From contig DIFU01000105.1 in NCBI GenBank assembly GCA_002419285.1, positions 32,970 to 92,657 of the forward strand: a DNA stretch of 59,688 nucleotides, written 5' to 3'. Shown piece after piece: positions 35,839 through 45,417 of the stretch (position 1 is the stretch's first letter; the number at the start of each line of letters is the position of its first letter). The notes under the pieces were generated by a model, which searched no databases, was not told the DNA's origin, and worked only from the letters and a program-made list of their open reading frames with translations. The DNA comes from Prolixibacteraceae bacterium UBA5740 (GTDB lineage: Bacteria > Bacteroidota > Bacteroidia > Bacteroidales > Prolixibacteraceae). The translations under genes and the position numbers were made by a program.

Positions 35839-38800
35839 TTATTCCATAAAATGGAATTGCTTTTCGAGTTTACTCCTTTTGTTCCTCTCGCCATGGCGGG
35901 CCAGGATTCCATACATCACCGGCACAACTATCATGGTTACAATAGTGGAGAACACCAGTCCGCCGATTACCGTAATACCCATTGGCTTCCAGATTTCAGA
36001 ACCTTCACCTGTACTGAGAGCCAGTGGAAGCATACCCAAAATGGTTGTGGCTGCAGTCATCAAGACAGGTCTCAATCGAGATTTTCCGGAGATGGCAATT
36101 GCTTCATACAATTCATAACCTCTGTCGCGCATAAGGTTGGTGAAGTCAACCAATACAATTCCGTTCTTCACAACGATTCCAATCAAGAGAACAGCACCAA
36201 GGGCAGCCACCAAGCTCAGGGTAGTTCCTGTGATGAACAGCCCTAAAGCCACTCCCGTAAATGCAAATGGAATTGAGAACATAATTACAAATGGCATGGC
36301 AAAAGATTCAAACTGAGATGCCATTACTATAAATACCAGTAGGACACTCAGAATCATCAGCAACCCCAAATCCATGAAAGATTCCTGTTGTTCCTCATAC
36401 GCTCCGCCAACATTCAGCATAACCCCCTGCGGAATATTCAAATCGGAAATTGCAGTCTGGATATTTGCAGCCAACTCACCCAATGGCACCTTATCAGGTT
36501 TTGCAGTCACAGTAACGATTCTTTCACGGCGTTTATGTTCGATATTCGGTGGTGACCAGTATTCTTTCACCTCACCCAATTCCTTGAGTTTGATTCTAGC
36601 CCCTGTTGGGGTAACAACGGTGATTTCTTCAAGGTCTGTGATCGAATTTCTAAACTCTTCCCGGAAGCGTATACGGATATCGTACTCTTCACCTTCCTCC
36701 TTAAACCGGGATGTAATCAATCCACTTACCCGATTCCTTATTACAGAGGAAACCTGGGCTGTTGTCAGCCCGTGAATCGCAAGTTTTTCACGATCAAGGG
36801 CAAACTGGAGTTCAGGTTTGTCCTTTTTACGGCTAACCTGCACATCGATAGCTCCAGGGACTGACACCAATCTTTGGCGAACTTGTTCTGCAAGGGCATT
36901 GGTTACATCAAAATCATACCCAAAGATTTCAACATCCACGGTATTCGACGTGCCACCCATACCCTGGGTTGATGTTGAAACCGTATAGTTGACTACTTCA
37001 GGTAATTTATCAATTTCAGCCCTAATCTCATCGGCAATATCCCAAACCGACCGGGATCTCTCCTCCACATCGCTAAAACGCATCATGAAATTGATCATGT
37101 TCGATCCGGTAGTTGTAAAAAGGGAGAGAATACTACCTTCATCATCTGACCCTGTCGAAGCGGACATAATCTGTATTTCAGGAAATTTTTCACTAAAAAC
37201 GCTTTCAAGGTAACGGGTGGTTTTTATTGTCTCTTCAACCCTCAGACCCGTTTGCAACTCAATTGAAACAGTAACACTGCTTTGATCACTTTCGGGCATG
37301 AAATCAGTACCAATGAAATTAAAAAGAAACATAGAACCTAAAAACACTGCTATGGAAGTGATCATTGTCAATGTTTTATGATGCAGTACCCATCTGAGAG
37401 TTTTTTCATAGAAATTGTCCAAATAATTCAGTGCACGTTCTATGGTATTTGCATAGCTGAACCTTCCAGAATTCTGCTTCTTTGGCCTTAACCTGAGCAT
37501 CTTTGAAGAAAGCATCGGAGTAAGAGAAATTGCTGCCAAAGTGGAGGTAACAATTGTGATGGAAACAATCCAACCCAGCTGATTAAATATGACACCTGTC
37601 ATCCCTCCGACCAAGGTTAGTGGGAAAAATACCGCAACCACAACCATCGTTGTGATGATCACAGCCAACCAAACCTCATTGGTAGCATAGATAGAAGCCT
37701 CACGAGGTGTGGCACCACGCTCGACATGGCGAGTAATATTCTCCAAGACAACAATTGCATCATCCACGACCATCCCAATAGCGATAGACAATGATGTTAG
37801 AGATATTACGTTAATCGAGTTACCGGTGATATAGAGATAAAGAAATGCAACAATCAACGAAATAGGTATGGTAAGAATAATAATAAAGGTAGCTCTCCAC
37901 CTTCCAAGAAAAAACAGTACCACCAGACCTACAAATATGAATGCCCACATCAGGGTTTCAGAAAGGTTGTTTATAGATCCCTTAATGAAGTCGGAAGTGT
38001 CAATTATCAGGTTAATCTTAACATCCGGAGGAAGTTGACTCTGTAATTCATTGACATTTTTACGAACTTCACGGGCAACTTTTATGGTGTTGGCACCTGA
38101 CTGTTTCATGACGAACATTCGAAGACCTTGTTCACCATTGATTTTTTCATCCAGTGAAAGGTCTTTGATAGAATCCCTTACGGTAGCGACATCCCTTATA
38201 TAAACAGGTTTGCCGGCCATGTTTCCAACGACAATATTTCCAATTACAGAGCTTGCTGTAAATTCACCCTGAACCCTTAACTGGTAATCAAGATTTCCCA
38301 TTTTCACGTTTCCTGAAGGCATGTTCAGGTTTTCAGCCGCAATCAGGTTACCAATCTGTTCTATGGTCAGGTTGTATGCGTCGAGCTGGCGAGGGTCTGC
38401 ATCAACATATATAATCCTTCGGGGAGCTCCCATCAATCCAATTGAACCAATTCCTTCAATACGGTTAAGTGGATTTACAATCTTCTCATCCAACAGTTTT
38501 TCAAGTCCGGGAAAACTCTCCTTTGCCGTAACCGCATAAAAGACAATCGGCATCATGCTGGTATTGAACTTGAAAATAGTTGGCCTTTCAACGCCTTCGG
38601 GCAGGAAGTCAATGATCCGGTCAATCACATCCCGGATATCATTTGTAGCCTCATCAAGATTGGTCCCCCATTCAAACTCAAGATTAACCATCGAAAGGTT
38701 ATCTGATGAATTGGAGGTTATCTCCTTTAGCTTGTCAACTGAGTTCAAGGCATCTTCCAGTTGCTTAGTAACATTCGTTTCAATATCGCCGGCATTTGCC

Positions 38801-38958
38801 CCTACATATGTGGTCATTACCGAAATAAACGGGGGGTCCATTTCTGGATAGAGGTCCACGGGAATCTGTACCAGCGAAAAAATACCCATAACCACAATGG
38901 CCGTAAAGACCATGACTGTCGTAATAGGCTTATTTACTGCAATTTTATATATACTCAT
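35839..38958 (-). CDS. RND efflux transporter permease (HAE1 type)
   Basis: Inner-membrane proton-driven pump component of a tripartite efflux system. The 1039-residue protein starts MSIYKIAVNKPITTVMVF and has 12 membrane helices in two repeats with large periplasmic loops. The proton-relay motif GMVVDDAIVVLENI is in helix 4, and later signatures include TIPISLIVAFLYLYITGNSINVISL (TIPISLIVAFLY, NVISL) and LVVKNGIVLVDFTN-like IGIVVKNGIVLVDFTN. The frame is open to 39045, but the family N-terminus begins at 38958. Substrates are unknown; drugs, bile-like amphiphiles or lipids are usual. Confidence 0.95.
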   Translation of the reverse strand: MSIYKIAVNKPITTVMVFTAIVVMGIFSLVQIPVDLYPEMDPPFISVMTTYVGANAGDIETNVTKQLEDALNSVDKLKEITSNSSDNLSMVNLEFEWGTNLDEATNDIRDVIDRIIDFLPEGVERPTIFKFNTSMMPIVFYAVTAKESFPGLEKLLDEKIVNPLNRIEGIGSIGLMGAPRRIIYVDADPRQLDAYNLTIEQIGNLIAAENLNMPSGNVKMGNLDYQLRVQGEFTASSVIGNIVVGNMAGKPVYIRDVATVRDSIKDLSLDEKINGEQGLRMFVMKQSGANTIKVAREVRKNVNELQSQLPPDVKINLIIDTSDFIKGSINNLSETLMWAFIFVGLVVLFFLGRWRATFIIILTIPISLIVAFLYLYITGNSINVISLTSLSIAIGMVVDDAIVVLENITRHVERGATPREASIYATNEVWLAVIITTMVVVAVFFPLTLVGGMTGVIFNQLGWIVSITIVTSTLAAISLTPMLSSKMLRLRPKKQNSGRFSYANTIERALNYLDNFYEKTLRWVLHHKTLTMITSIAVFLGSMFLFNFIGTDFMPESDQSSVTVSIELQTGLRVEETIKTTRYLESVFSEKFPEIQIMSASTGSDDEGSILSLFTTTGSNMINFMMRFSDVEERSRSVWDIADEIRAEIDKLPEVVNYTVSTSTQGMGGTSNTVDVEIFGYDFDVTNALAEQVRQRLVSVPGAIDVQVSRKKDKPELQFALDREKLAIHGLTTAQVSSVIRNRVSGLITSRFKEEGEEYDIRIRFREEFRNSITDLEEITVVTPTGARIKLKELGEVKEYWSPPNIEHKRRERIVTVTAKPDKVPLGELAANIQTAISDLNIPQGVMLNVGGAYEEQQESFMDLGLLMILSVLLVFIVMASQFESFAMPFVIMFSIPFAFTGVALGLFITGTTLSLVAALGAVLLIGIVVKNGIVLVDFTNLMRDRGYELYEAIAISGKSRLRPVLMTAATTILGMLPLALSTGEGSEIWKPMGITVIGGLVFSTIVTMIVVPVMYGILARHGERNKRSKLEKQFHFME

Positions 38959-38977
38959 TGATATTCCGGTTTGGACA

Positions 38978-40051
38978 TTATAAATTGAATTCTTGAACAA
39001 CTTCAACGGCGACACCATCAACCAGGCGTGATTGACCGCTGACAATTACACGGTCACCTGTTTTCAGGTCATCTGAAAAGACTTCGACATCGTCGTCGTA
39101 TCGCTTACCGATCGTTACAGATACCCTTTCGGCAATACCGTTTCTTTCTACAAAAAGATACCTTTCATTTGATCCCTGCATTTTAAGGATCGCCATGGAG
39201 GGCAAAAGGATAGCATTTTCCTTGTCAAGGTCAAAGGTAACACGACAGAACATCCCTGGACGAAGCAACCCTTCACGGTTATCAATCTGGACTTCGACAT
39301 TGAATGTACGGTTCATGGGATCAATCGTGGGATGGATTCGATAAACCTTGCCTGTATAGGTTTTGTCCCTATAAATATCGGTTAGGATTGCCACTTCCAT
39401 ACCGTTGCGCACCAGCGGAAAATACTTTTCAGAAAGTGCTGCCATTGCCTTTAAACGGTCAATCTGTACCAAAGAAAGAACGGCAGCTTTCCCGGCCTGT
39501 GTATTGGGCGCACCTGAGTATAGCTCACCGGCCTCAAAGTACCTACCCGAAATAACTCCACTGAAAGGGGCCAGCAAACGTGTATTTTCGCGTAAAAACT
39601 CAACATTTGATTTGGCAACATCATATTGGGCTTTTAATTGGTCGTACTGTTGTTGAGCAATACTTCCCACTTTGGCCAATGTATCAAGACGTTTAAAATC
39701 CGTCTCAAGAGTCTTTAACTGGATCTCAGCCTGATGAAGTTGCGTCCTATCCATTTGGACCAAAGCAGTTCCCTTGGAAACTCTGTCCCCTACTTCCACA
39801 AATATCCCTTCAATCCGTCCAGGGGAAGCGGGTGCAAGGTGCACTTCCTCGAATCCCTCCAAGCTGGCTGGATATTCAACTGATCGGGCAACCTCCTGGA
39901 GCTGAAGTTCCATAACCCTTACCATCTCCTTTTTGGGAGTTGCATCGCCTTGGGCAGACTTTACAGCCTTATCGCCGCCCTGACTGCATGCCATCATGAC
40001 GGCCAATCCCATGAACGGGATTCCTTTAAATAATTGTCTCATTGTAATCAT
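38978..40051 (-). CDS. RND periplasmic adaptor (membrane fusion protein)
   Basis: Links the pump to the outer-membrane channel. The 357-residue lipoprotein (GLAVMMACS, Cys about 22) has the lipoyl-type halves (VEYPASLEGFEEVHLAPASPGRIEGI and LLAPFSGVISGRYFEAGELY), a coiled hairpin between them (IQLKTLETDFKRLDTLAKVG) and a beta-barrel domain (NREGLLRPGMFCRVTFDLDKE). It follows tolC by 10 bp and precedes the permease gene by 19 bp. Confidence 0.94.
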   Translation of the reverse strand: MITMRQLFKGIPFMGLAVMMACSQGGDKAVKSAQGDATPKKEMVRVMELQLQEVARSVEYPASLEGFEEVHLAPASPGRIEGIFVEVGDRVSKGTALVQMDRTQLHQAEIQLKTLETDFKRLDTLAKVGSIAQQQYDQLKAQYDVAKSNVEFLRENTRLLAPFSGVISGRYFEAGELYSGAPNTQAGKAAVLSLVQIDRLKAMAALSEKYFPLVRNGMEVAILTDIYRDKTYTGKVYRIHPTIDPMNRTFNVEVQIDNREGLLRPGMFCRVTFDLDKENAILLPSMAILKMQGSNERYLFVERNGIAERVSVTIGKRYDDDVEVFSDDLKTGDRVIVSGQSRLVDGVAVEVVQEFNL

Positions 40052-40061
40052 GTATTTTTTT

Positions 40062-41363
40062 TTACTTCAATTGTCCATATAATTTATCAAGTTCCACACG
40101 GGCACTTAAAATCTGATATATAGCCGAGATATAATCGCTTTCGGCTTTCACATAATTATTATCGGCAGTAACCAGGTCCAACCCTGAAATCATTCCATGT
40201 TCAAACTTCAGTTTCAGGTTATTGTACACTCTACGTGACACATCCAGGTTAGCTACCTGGTTGGTGTAGGTTTCCATGGCATTCCTAAGGTTAAACAGAA
40301 GTTGCTTATTCTGTATTTCAAGCTGCTCGGTAAGAAGAGCTTTCGTGTTTTGGGCTGTTTCCAGGTCGACCTTTGCCTGCTTAACCTGGGCCATGCGAGT
40401 ACCTCCAGAAAATATAGGTATTGAGAGACTTAAACCGACCATGTTTTTGGGCGACATATCGAAATCAGGTTTTAGAATTTTCTCGGTACGTGCATAAAAC
40501 CCAACCAATGTTGGCAAGTAATTAGACTGAGCCATCAAAACCTGTTTTTCAGATAGTTGCTCCTGAAAATCGATTAGTTGATAATCAAGGTTCTGTTGTA
40601 CGGAAAACAGTGGCGATTGCAATGAGGGGTTAGTCACTTTTGTAAGGACGTCACTCAGATTCTCAGACAATTCCATTTCTGTCTCAGCTGACACCCCAAG
40701 TTGAAGTCTTAACATGTTCTGAGCCATTTCCAACTGCCTCTGTGCTGAATTAACTGCATTCTGCAATGCGGAAATTTGAACTGAAAGTTGATCTACATCG
40801 GTTTTTTCAATTATACCGACTACTTCCATGGCTGCTGTCTTTGCATAAATATCTTTCAGATTCTTCATGTTCAGATCAAGTAATTTCAGCATTTCGTCGG
40901 ATAACAATACGAGATAGTAACTTTCGCTCACCTGAGCAATTATGTCCTGTTCGTTTTTCTCATGAATTTTCGAGGTAAGACTTGTTCCAAGTTTGGCAAG
41001 CTGCAACCCGACAAAATAATTTCCACTGAAAAGTAACTGATTCACTCTCAAATTAAAGTTACTGGTAGGACGAATAGGAATTTCACTTGCCGGCATATCC
41101 TCATTAAATCGAATGGAAATACTCGCCCCCAAAGCATTTGAATAATCCATGGTGGCGGATACCTGAGGTAAGCCAGCGGCAATGGCTTCTTTTAGTTGTA
41201 GAACGGACTTTTCAGTCGCCAAACTAGAATTTCTTAGTGTCTTGTTATACTGAAGAGCATATGATCTGGCTCCAGGCAAATCCAAAACCAGCTTATCCTG
41301 GGCATGAATTATACCGGATAGCAGAATCATCAACATTAACGATAAAAATTGTTTCCCTTTCAT
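40062..41363 (-). CDS. TolC family outer-membrane efflux protein
   Basis: Outer-membrane channel of the efflux system. The 433-residue protein has a signal peptide (about 1-21, ending IHAQ-D), long coiled helices (LRNSSLATEKSVLQLKEAIA, VKQAKVDLETAQNTKALLTE) and the internal duplication seen in TolC proteins, with GLSLSIPIFSGG typical of the second strand repeat. First structural gene after the TetR regulator (18-bp gap). Confidence 0.93.
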   Translation of the reverse strand: MKGKQFLSLMLMILLSGIIHAQDKLVLDLPGARSYALQYNKTLRNSSLATEKSVLQLKEAIAAGLPQVSATMDYSNALGASISIRFNEDMPASEIPIRPTSNFNLRVNQLLFSGNYFVGLQLAKLGTSLTSKIHEKNEQDIIAQVSESYYLVLLSDEMLKLLDLNMKNLKDIYAKTAAMEVVGIIEKTDVDQLSVQISALQNAVNSAQRQLEMAQNMLRLQLGVSAETEMELSENLSDVLTKVTNPSLQSPLFSVQQNLDYQLIDFQEQLSEKQVLMAQSNYLPTLVGFYARTEKILKPDFDMSPKNMVGLSLSIPIFSGGTRMAQVKQAKVDLETAQNTKALLTEQLEIQNKQLLFNLRNAMETYTNQVANLDVSRRVYNNLKLKFEHGMISGLDLVTADNNYVKAESDYISAIYQILSARVELDKLYGQLK

Positions 41364-41381
41364 TGTCTCTTTATTTCAATA

Positions 41382-41996
41382 TTAAAATTTAGTTTCATTA
41401 AAATATCTTTCCATCAGTTCCTGGCCTTTTCTGGTACATATACCCCGGAAATAAGGCAATATTATGAATTCCAGGACTGCCTCTTCCTTAAGGTTCATTA
41501 ACCTGATTCGCAAGCTATTGTGAAGAAAAATGATTAATTCATGAAGAAAATTATCAACAATCTCAATATTCAGGTCACTCCTGAATACACCATCACTTTT
41601 ACCCTTTTCTAACAAGGCATAGGAGGCAGAAAATTCTTTAAGTTTTTCATTATCCTGGTAAAAGCATTCATTTATGCAGGAAAAGTACTTCTTCAGGTCC
41701 TCTTTGTAAACCGGATTAATATTGCTGAGTCGCTCATTTTCCTGGCGGATAATCATAAAAAGAGCCTCAATAACATCTCCTGCCTTTGATATAATTTCTA
41801 AAAATAATTGATTGTTTCTGTTAATTTCATGCTCAATTACCTGAATGACCAAGTCATCTTTATCCTTGAAATGTTCATATATTGTCCTTTTCGAAATGCC
41901 AAGATCAAATGCCAAAGCATCCATGGTCACATTTTTTATCCCAATGGATGAAAAAAGTTCTTCTGCGCGTTCTTTTATTCTTTCTTTTGTTTCCAT
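41382..41996 (-). CDS. TetR/AcrR family regulator of the efflux operon
   Basis: A 204-residue repressor with the N-terminal helix-turn-helix (IKNVTMDALAFDLGISKRTIYEHFKDKDDL). The C-terminal ligand domain is variable, as usual. It is the first gene of the operon that continues with tolC, the adaptor, the permease and the PG0541-type gene, so it most likely represses its own operon and responds to a pump substrate. A minus-strand TAGTTTTG box (42023-42016) and a nearby AAAAACT / AGTTTTT inverted repeat (about 42025-42050) are candidate promoter and operator. Confidence 0.92.
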   Translation of the reverse strand: METKERIKERAEELFSSIGIKNVTMDALAFDLGISKRTIYEHFKDKDDLVIQVIEHEINRNNQLFLEIISKAGDVIEALFMIIRQENERLSNINPVYKEDLKKYFSCINECFYQDNEKLKEFSASYALLEKGKSDGVFRSDLNIEIVDNFLHELIIFLHNSLRIRLMNLKEEAVLEFIILPYFRGICTRKGQELMERYFNETKF

Positions 41997-42015
41997 CTAT
42001 TCCAAACAAGGTTGG

Positions 42016-42023
42016 CAAAACTA
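42016..42023 (-). promoter_or_regulatory. possible -7 box for the efflux operon
   Basis: Minus-strand TAGTTTTG fits TAnnTTTG, about 20 bases ahead of the tetR start. An AAAAACT / AGTTTTT inverted repeat just upstream may be the TetR site. Confidence 0.4.
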
Positions 42024-42202
42024 AAAAACTAATTTGGTTTTAAAGTTTTTGGCAGGATATTTAATAAGAAAATTTACAAAAAAACCATATGGATGCCTTT
42101 AACTTGCTCTCAAGCCTGCCTGAACAAATCAATGTGGAAGATAATTAGTAACTGCTTCATTTGAAAATTACTATTTTCGTAATAGAATTTTAAATTTCAA
42201 CC

Positions 42203-43180
42203 ATGCCATTGTTAAGTATCATTCTTTTAATTGTAGGTTTTATCTTGCTGATTATAGGAGCAGACAAGCTTGTTGAAGGTGCTTCGTCACTGGCAAAAAG
42301 GTATAATATACCAGAAATAGTCATCGGATTGACCATTGTTGCATTCGGCACTTCCGCACCTGAGTTGGCCATTAACCTGGTTGCAGCAATCAATGGAAGT
42401 ACAGACATTGTTCTCGGTAACGTTTTGGGAAGTAACATATTCAACGTTCTCCTAATCTTGGGTGTTGCAGCCATGATTAATCCGCTTAATGTTAAAAAAA
42501 ATACGGTAAAATATGAAATTCCATTCAGCTTGGTTGCAGCAGTTTTAGTTTTGCTATTAACTATGGATATCTGGTTCGGCTTTGGAGCAAACCAACTGGA
42601 ATCCAGGGATGGGATCATTCTTTTATTTTTTTTCGCCCTGTTCCTTTATTATAATTTTTTGTTGGTAAAAGCCAATCCCGGAGAGATGGAAGTTCATACC
42701 AAACTCCTACCATTATGGAAATCATTTCTATTTATGGTAGTAGGACTGGGTGGTCTCATATTGGGTGGACGACTTATCGTTGACAATGCCGTAAAAATTG
42801 CTGAGATTCTCGGCATTTCACAAAGGGTTATTGCCCTTACCATTGTTTCGATAGGCACATCGTTACCCGAACTGGCAACATCAGTAATGGCAGTCAGACG
42901 CAAGGAGGCCGATATTGCCATTGGGAACGTAGTTGGATCCAATATTTTTAACATCTTCCTTGTACTGGGTTCCTCTATTTTTATCAAAAATACAGTTGTT
43001 TCAAATGCATCCCTGACTGACATCTGGGTTAACATAGGTGCTGGCTTGCTTTTGATTGGATTTGTATTCCGGGGTGGTGATAAGTCCGCTGGAAAATGGC
43101 AAGGCTTGACGTTGGATTTCTGGGAAGGTCTTGCCTTTGTACTTCTTTATGCTGGATATATTACCTACCTGGTCATTTAA
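42203..43180 (+). CDS. calcium/sodium antiporter (YrbG type)
   Basis: A 325-residue cation exchanger of the CaCA superfamily with ten predicted membrane helices in two halves. Each half carries the alpha-repeat signature: GTSAPELAIN with GNVLGSNIFN, and GTSLPELATS with GNVVGSNIFN. It exchanges Na+ or H+ for Ca2+ across the inner membrane. A TATTTTCG box at about 42171-42178 is one base off the -7 consensus. The next gene starts 11 bp downstream on the same strand. Confidence 0.94.
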   Translation: MPLLSIILLIVGFILLIIGADKLVEGASSLAKRYNIPEIVIGLTIVAFGTSAPELAINLVAAINGSTDIVLGNVLGSNIFNVLLILGVAAMINPLNVKKNTVKYEIPFSLVAAVLVLLLTMDIWFGFGANQLESRDGIILLFFFALFLYYNFLLVKANPGEMEVHTKLLPLWKSFLFMVVGLGGLILGGRLIVDNAVKIAEILGISQRVIALTIVSIGTSLPELATSVMAVRRKEADIAIGNVVGSNIFNIFLVLGSSIFIKNTVVSNASLTDIWVNIGAGLLLIGFVFRGGDKSAGKWQGLTLDFWEGLAFVLLYAGYITYLVI

Positions 43181-43191
43181 AATTGAATACG

Positions 43192-44010
43192 ATGAACAGA
43201 CAACATTCTATAATACTGAGCATTTTGTTCATTCTGGCTCATTTCGCCCTTGAAGCTCAAGAATCCAACCCAAATGCACTTATCCGGAAGGACATCCCGT
43301 ATTATGAACTCAACACCAGTGATACATACAAAAGCCAACGGTGCAGACTCGATCTTTATATCCCCGAGGCAGTTTCGGAATTTCCTACAGTAATATGGTT
43401 TCATGGCGGAGGACTCACTGGTGGGGAAAAATCTATCCCCGAACGGCTTTTAAACAAAGGTATTGCCATAGTATCCGTAAACTATCGACTGAATCCCCAA
43501 GTGAATAGTCCTGCATATATAGAAGATGCAGCAGCAGCGACAGCATGGGTTTTTCAAAACATTGAAAAATACGGAGGAGATATTAATAAGGTTATAATCG
43601 CTGGACACTCAGCAGGTGGATATCTGGCAATGATGGTAGGATTGGACAGACAGTGGCTGGCAAGACATAATATTGAGGCTGACAACATATTTTTGCTTGT
43701 ACCATTCAGCGGGCATACCATCACGCATATGACTATTAGGAAAGAAAGAGGTATTCCCGACACACAACCCATTGTTGATGAGATGGCTCCGTTATTTCAT
43801 GTAAGGCCCGATGCCCCGCCTCTCCATTTGATTACAGGGGATAGGGATCTTGAAATGTTAGGCAGATATGAAGAAAATGCCTATATGTGGAGAATGATGA
43901 AAGTTGCGGGGCACAAACAAACTCATCTTTATGAACTGCAAGGATTTGACCATGGGGGAATGGCAGAACCTGCCTTCGATTTGCTTTTAACGATTGTACG
44001 TAATCACTAA
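43192..44010 (+). CDS. exported alpha/beta hydrolase (carboxylesterase type)
   Basis: A 272-residue alpha/beta-hydrolase with a signal peptide (about 1-20, ending LEAQ-E). Active-site features: the oxyanion loop HGGGLTGGEKS, nucleophile elbow GHSAGGYL (Ser), Asp in ITGDRDLE, and His in GFDHGGM. This HGGG-type group includes feruloyl and carbohydrate esterases and lipases; substrate unknown. The frame is open back to 43096 inside the antiporter gene, but the signal peptide fixes the start at 43192, 11 bp after the antiporter stop. Confidence 0.88.
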   Translation: MNRQHSIILSILFILAHFALEAQESNPNALIRKDIPYYELNTSDTYKSQRCRLDLYIPEAVSEFPTVIWFHGGGLTGGEKSIPERLLNKGIAIVSVNYRLNPQVNSPAYIEDAAAATAWVFQNIEKYGGDINKVIIAGHSAGGYLAMMVGLDRQWLARHNIEADNIFLLVPFSGHTITHMTIRKERGIPDTQPIVDEMAPLFHVRPDAPPLHLITGDRDLEMLGRYEENAYMWRMMKVAGHKQTHLYELQGFDHGGMAEPAFDLLLTIVRNH

Positions 44011-44091
44011 ATTCTTCCTTTATTCACTGCACTTCCTTAATAAATCTAATGAAACTCAATACATTTAACCGAAAATTTTCTACCAAAAGTA

Positions 44092-44121
44092 TTGTTTGAA
44101 TCAATTCTGATATTATCTTTG
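44092..44121 (+). promoter_or_regulatory. consensus Bacteroidota promoter of a small transcript
   Basis: TTG (44092-44094), a 19-base spacer and TATCTTTG (44114-44121) match TTG-N19-TAnnTTTG exactly, the best promoter in the window. No gene follows it. Confidence 0.7.
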
Positions 44122-44126
44122 TAGTA

Positions 44127-44207
44127 CTTCACGTCAGATAATGATCTGACATTGTGTGTTTGAGGGTTAACATTTGAAAAGGGGAGCTGTTGAGCTCCCT
44201 TTTTTTA
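44127..44207 (+). ncRNA. candidate small RNA of about 80 nucleotides
   Basis: Lies between the consensus promoter (44092-44121) and a T-tailed terminator. It contains a perfect seven-pair hairpin GTCAGAT-AATG-ATCTGAC (44133-44150), a single-stranded GU-rich middle, and the terminator hairpin GGGAGCT-GTTG-AGCTCCC (44182-44199) with seven T residues. The only ATG in it reaches a stop after two codons, so it is not coding. The neighbouring epimerase gene is antisense and ends at 44205, so overlap is nearly nil. I do not recognise the RNA family. Confidence 0.6.
44182..44207. terminator. terminator shared by the small RNA and epimerase gene
   Basis: Seven-bp stem with GTTG loop. The T run lies on the plus strand, and a short CCCCTTTT tail lies on the minus strand. 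Confidence 0.8.
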
Positions 44208-45353
44208 TTTGAATATATCACTCTCAGGCTTCAGTTCCACACCAACTCCAGGACGGTCAGGCAGAATAATTTTTCCATCCACCACTTTTACTCCTTCAAA
44301 TACATCATTTGAAATCAGTAAATTCCCATCCAGATCCCCCCATCTGGCCAATGGTGACAACTGTGATGCCGCCGATACTGCGCATGAAGTTTCTGTCATG
44401 CACCCAAACATTACCTCCATTTTGATAGCCTTGGCAAGAGTAACCATTTCCCGGGCTGCCCTCAACCCACCACATTTCATTAATTTAATGTTTATTCCAG
44501 AATAAACACCATACAAAGACATTACGTCTTCCTTTGCCTGCAATGCTTCATCGGCGATTACAGGCAAGGGACTATTCAGGGTAAGCCAGGCTATATCGTC
44601 AATCGATTCTTTAGGCATGGGTTGTTCAACAAATACGACACCCTGATCCTTAAGCCAAAAAATCATATCCAGTGCCAATTGCCGATCAGTCCATCCCTGG
44701 TTTACATCGACACAAATCGGCACATTGGAAACCGATCTAACGGCAGTAATCATTTCCCGGTCATTATTCCGTCCGAGCTTGACTTTTAAAATGTTATAAG
44801 CAGAAGCTTCCTTCACCTTTTCCTGAACAACATTCGGCTCATCAATTCCAATGGTAAAACTTGTATCAGGCGTATCCTCAGGATTGAGACCCCACAATCG
44901 ATATAATGGCAGTCCTGCTATTTTTCCAATCAGATCATGCAAAGCAATATCAACTGATGCCTTTGCCGCATAGTTTCCCGGTGCTGACTTAAATACGTAG
45001 TCCAAGATATCTTCAACCAGAAAAGGATCATGGAATTGTGTCAGATCCAGACTATCTAAAAAATGCATCACGCTCTCCTGCGTCTCACCCAAATAAGGAG
45101 GCAAGCTCGCCTCTCCATATCCGGAAAATCCGTCGCAGGATAATCGTGTCAGAATAACCGGCGTTGTGGTCCTGGAATTCCCGGCAAGGGTAAATACATG
45201 TCGGAGTTGTAGCTCATAGGGCTTGAATGCCAATTTCAGCGGCCCACTCTTCCTTTCGGAGATACGCCCGATGCATCCATCTCCCGATGCAGTAACTAAA
45301 AATGCGCCTGCTGCCATGCCAGTTTTTTTTAAAAAATCGCGACGTTCAACCAT
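44205..45353 (-). CDS. dipeptide epimerase (L-Ala-D/L-Glu type) with Tat-like signal
   Basis: An enolase-superfamily epimerase expected to convert L-Ala-D-Glu from murein to L-Ala-L-Glu. The 382-residue protein has the catalytic KVKLG segment (ILKVKLGRNND), metal ligands in VDVNQGW, VEQPMPKE and IADEALQ, and the acid-base lysine in INIKLMKCGG. Unlike the usual cytoplasmic enzymes, residues 1-27 read MVERRDFLKKTG then a hydrophobic stretch, a twin-arginine (Tat) signal, so it may act in the periplasm. It follows NlpC/P60 and transglutaminase genes on the same strand. The start is set at ATG 45353; 45380 is a TTG. Confidence 0.9.
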   Translation of the reverse strand: MVERRDFLKKTGMAAGAFLVTASGDGCIGRISERKSGPLKLAFKPYELQLRHVFTLAGNSRTTTPVILTRLSCDGFSGYGEASLPPYLGETQESVMHFLDSLDLTQFHDPFLVEDILDYVFKSAPGNYAAKASVDIALHDLIGKIAGLPLYRLWGLNPEDTPDTSFTIGIDEPNVVQEKVKEASAYNILKVKLGRNNDREMITAVRSVSNVPICVDVNQGWTDRQLALDMIFWLKDQGVVFVEQPMPKESIDDIAWLTLNSPLPVIADEALQAKEDVMSLYGVYSGINIKLMKCGGLRAAREMVTLAKAIKMEVMFGCMTETSCAVSAASQLSPLARWGDLDGNLLISNDVFEGVKVVDGKIILPDRPGVGVELKPESDIFK

Positions 45354-45417
45354 TTCAATAAATTTAGGATATAAAACCAATCAAACGCTAATATTTTTGA
45401 GGATGGATTTCATTTCA

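Noticed and set aside
43096..43191. Extension of the alpha/beta hydrolase into the antiporter gene
   Set aside because: The signal peptide begins at 43192, and the extension is antiporter sequence in another frame.
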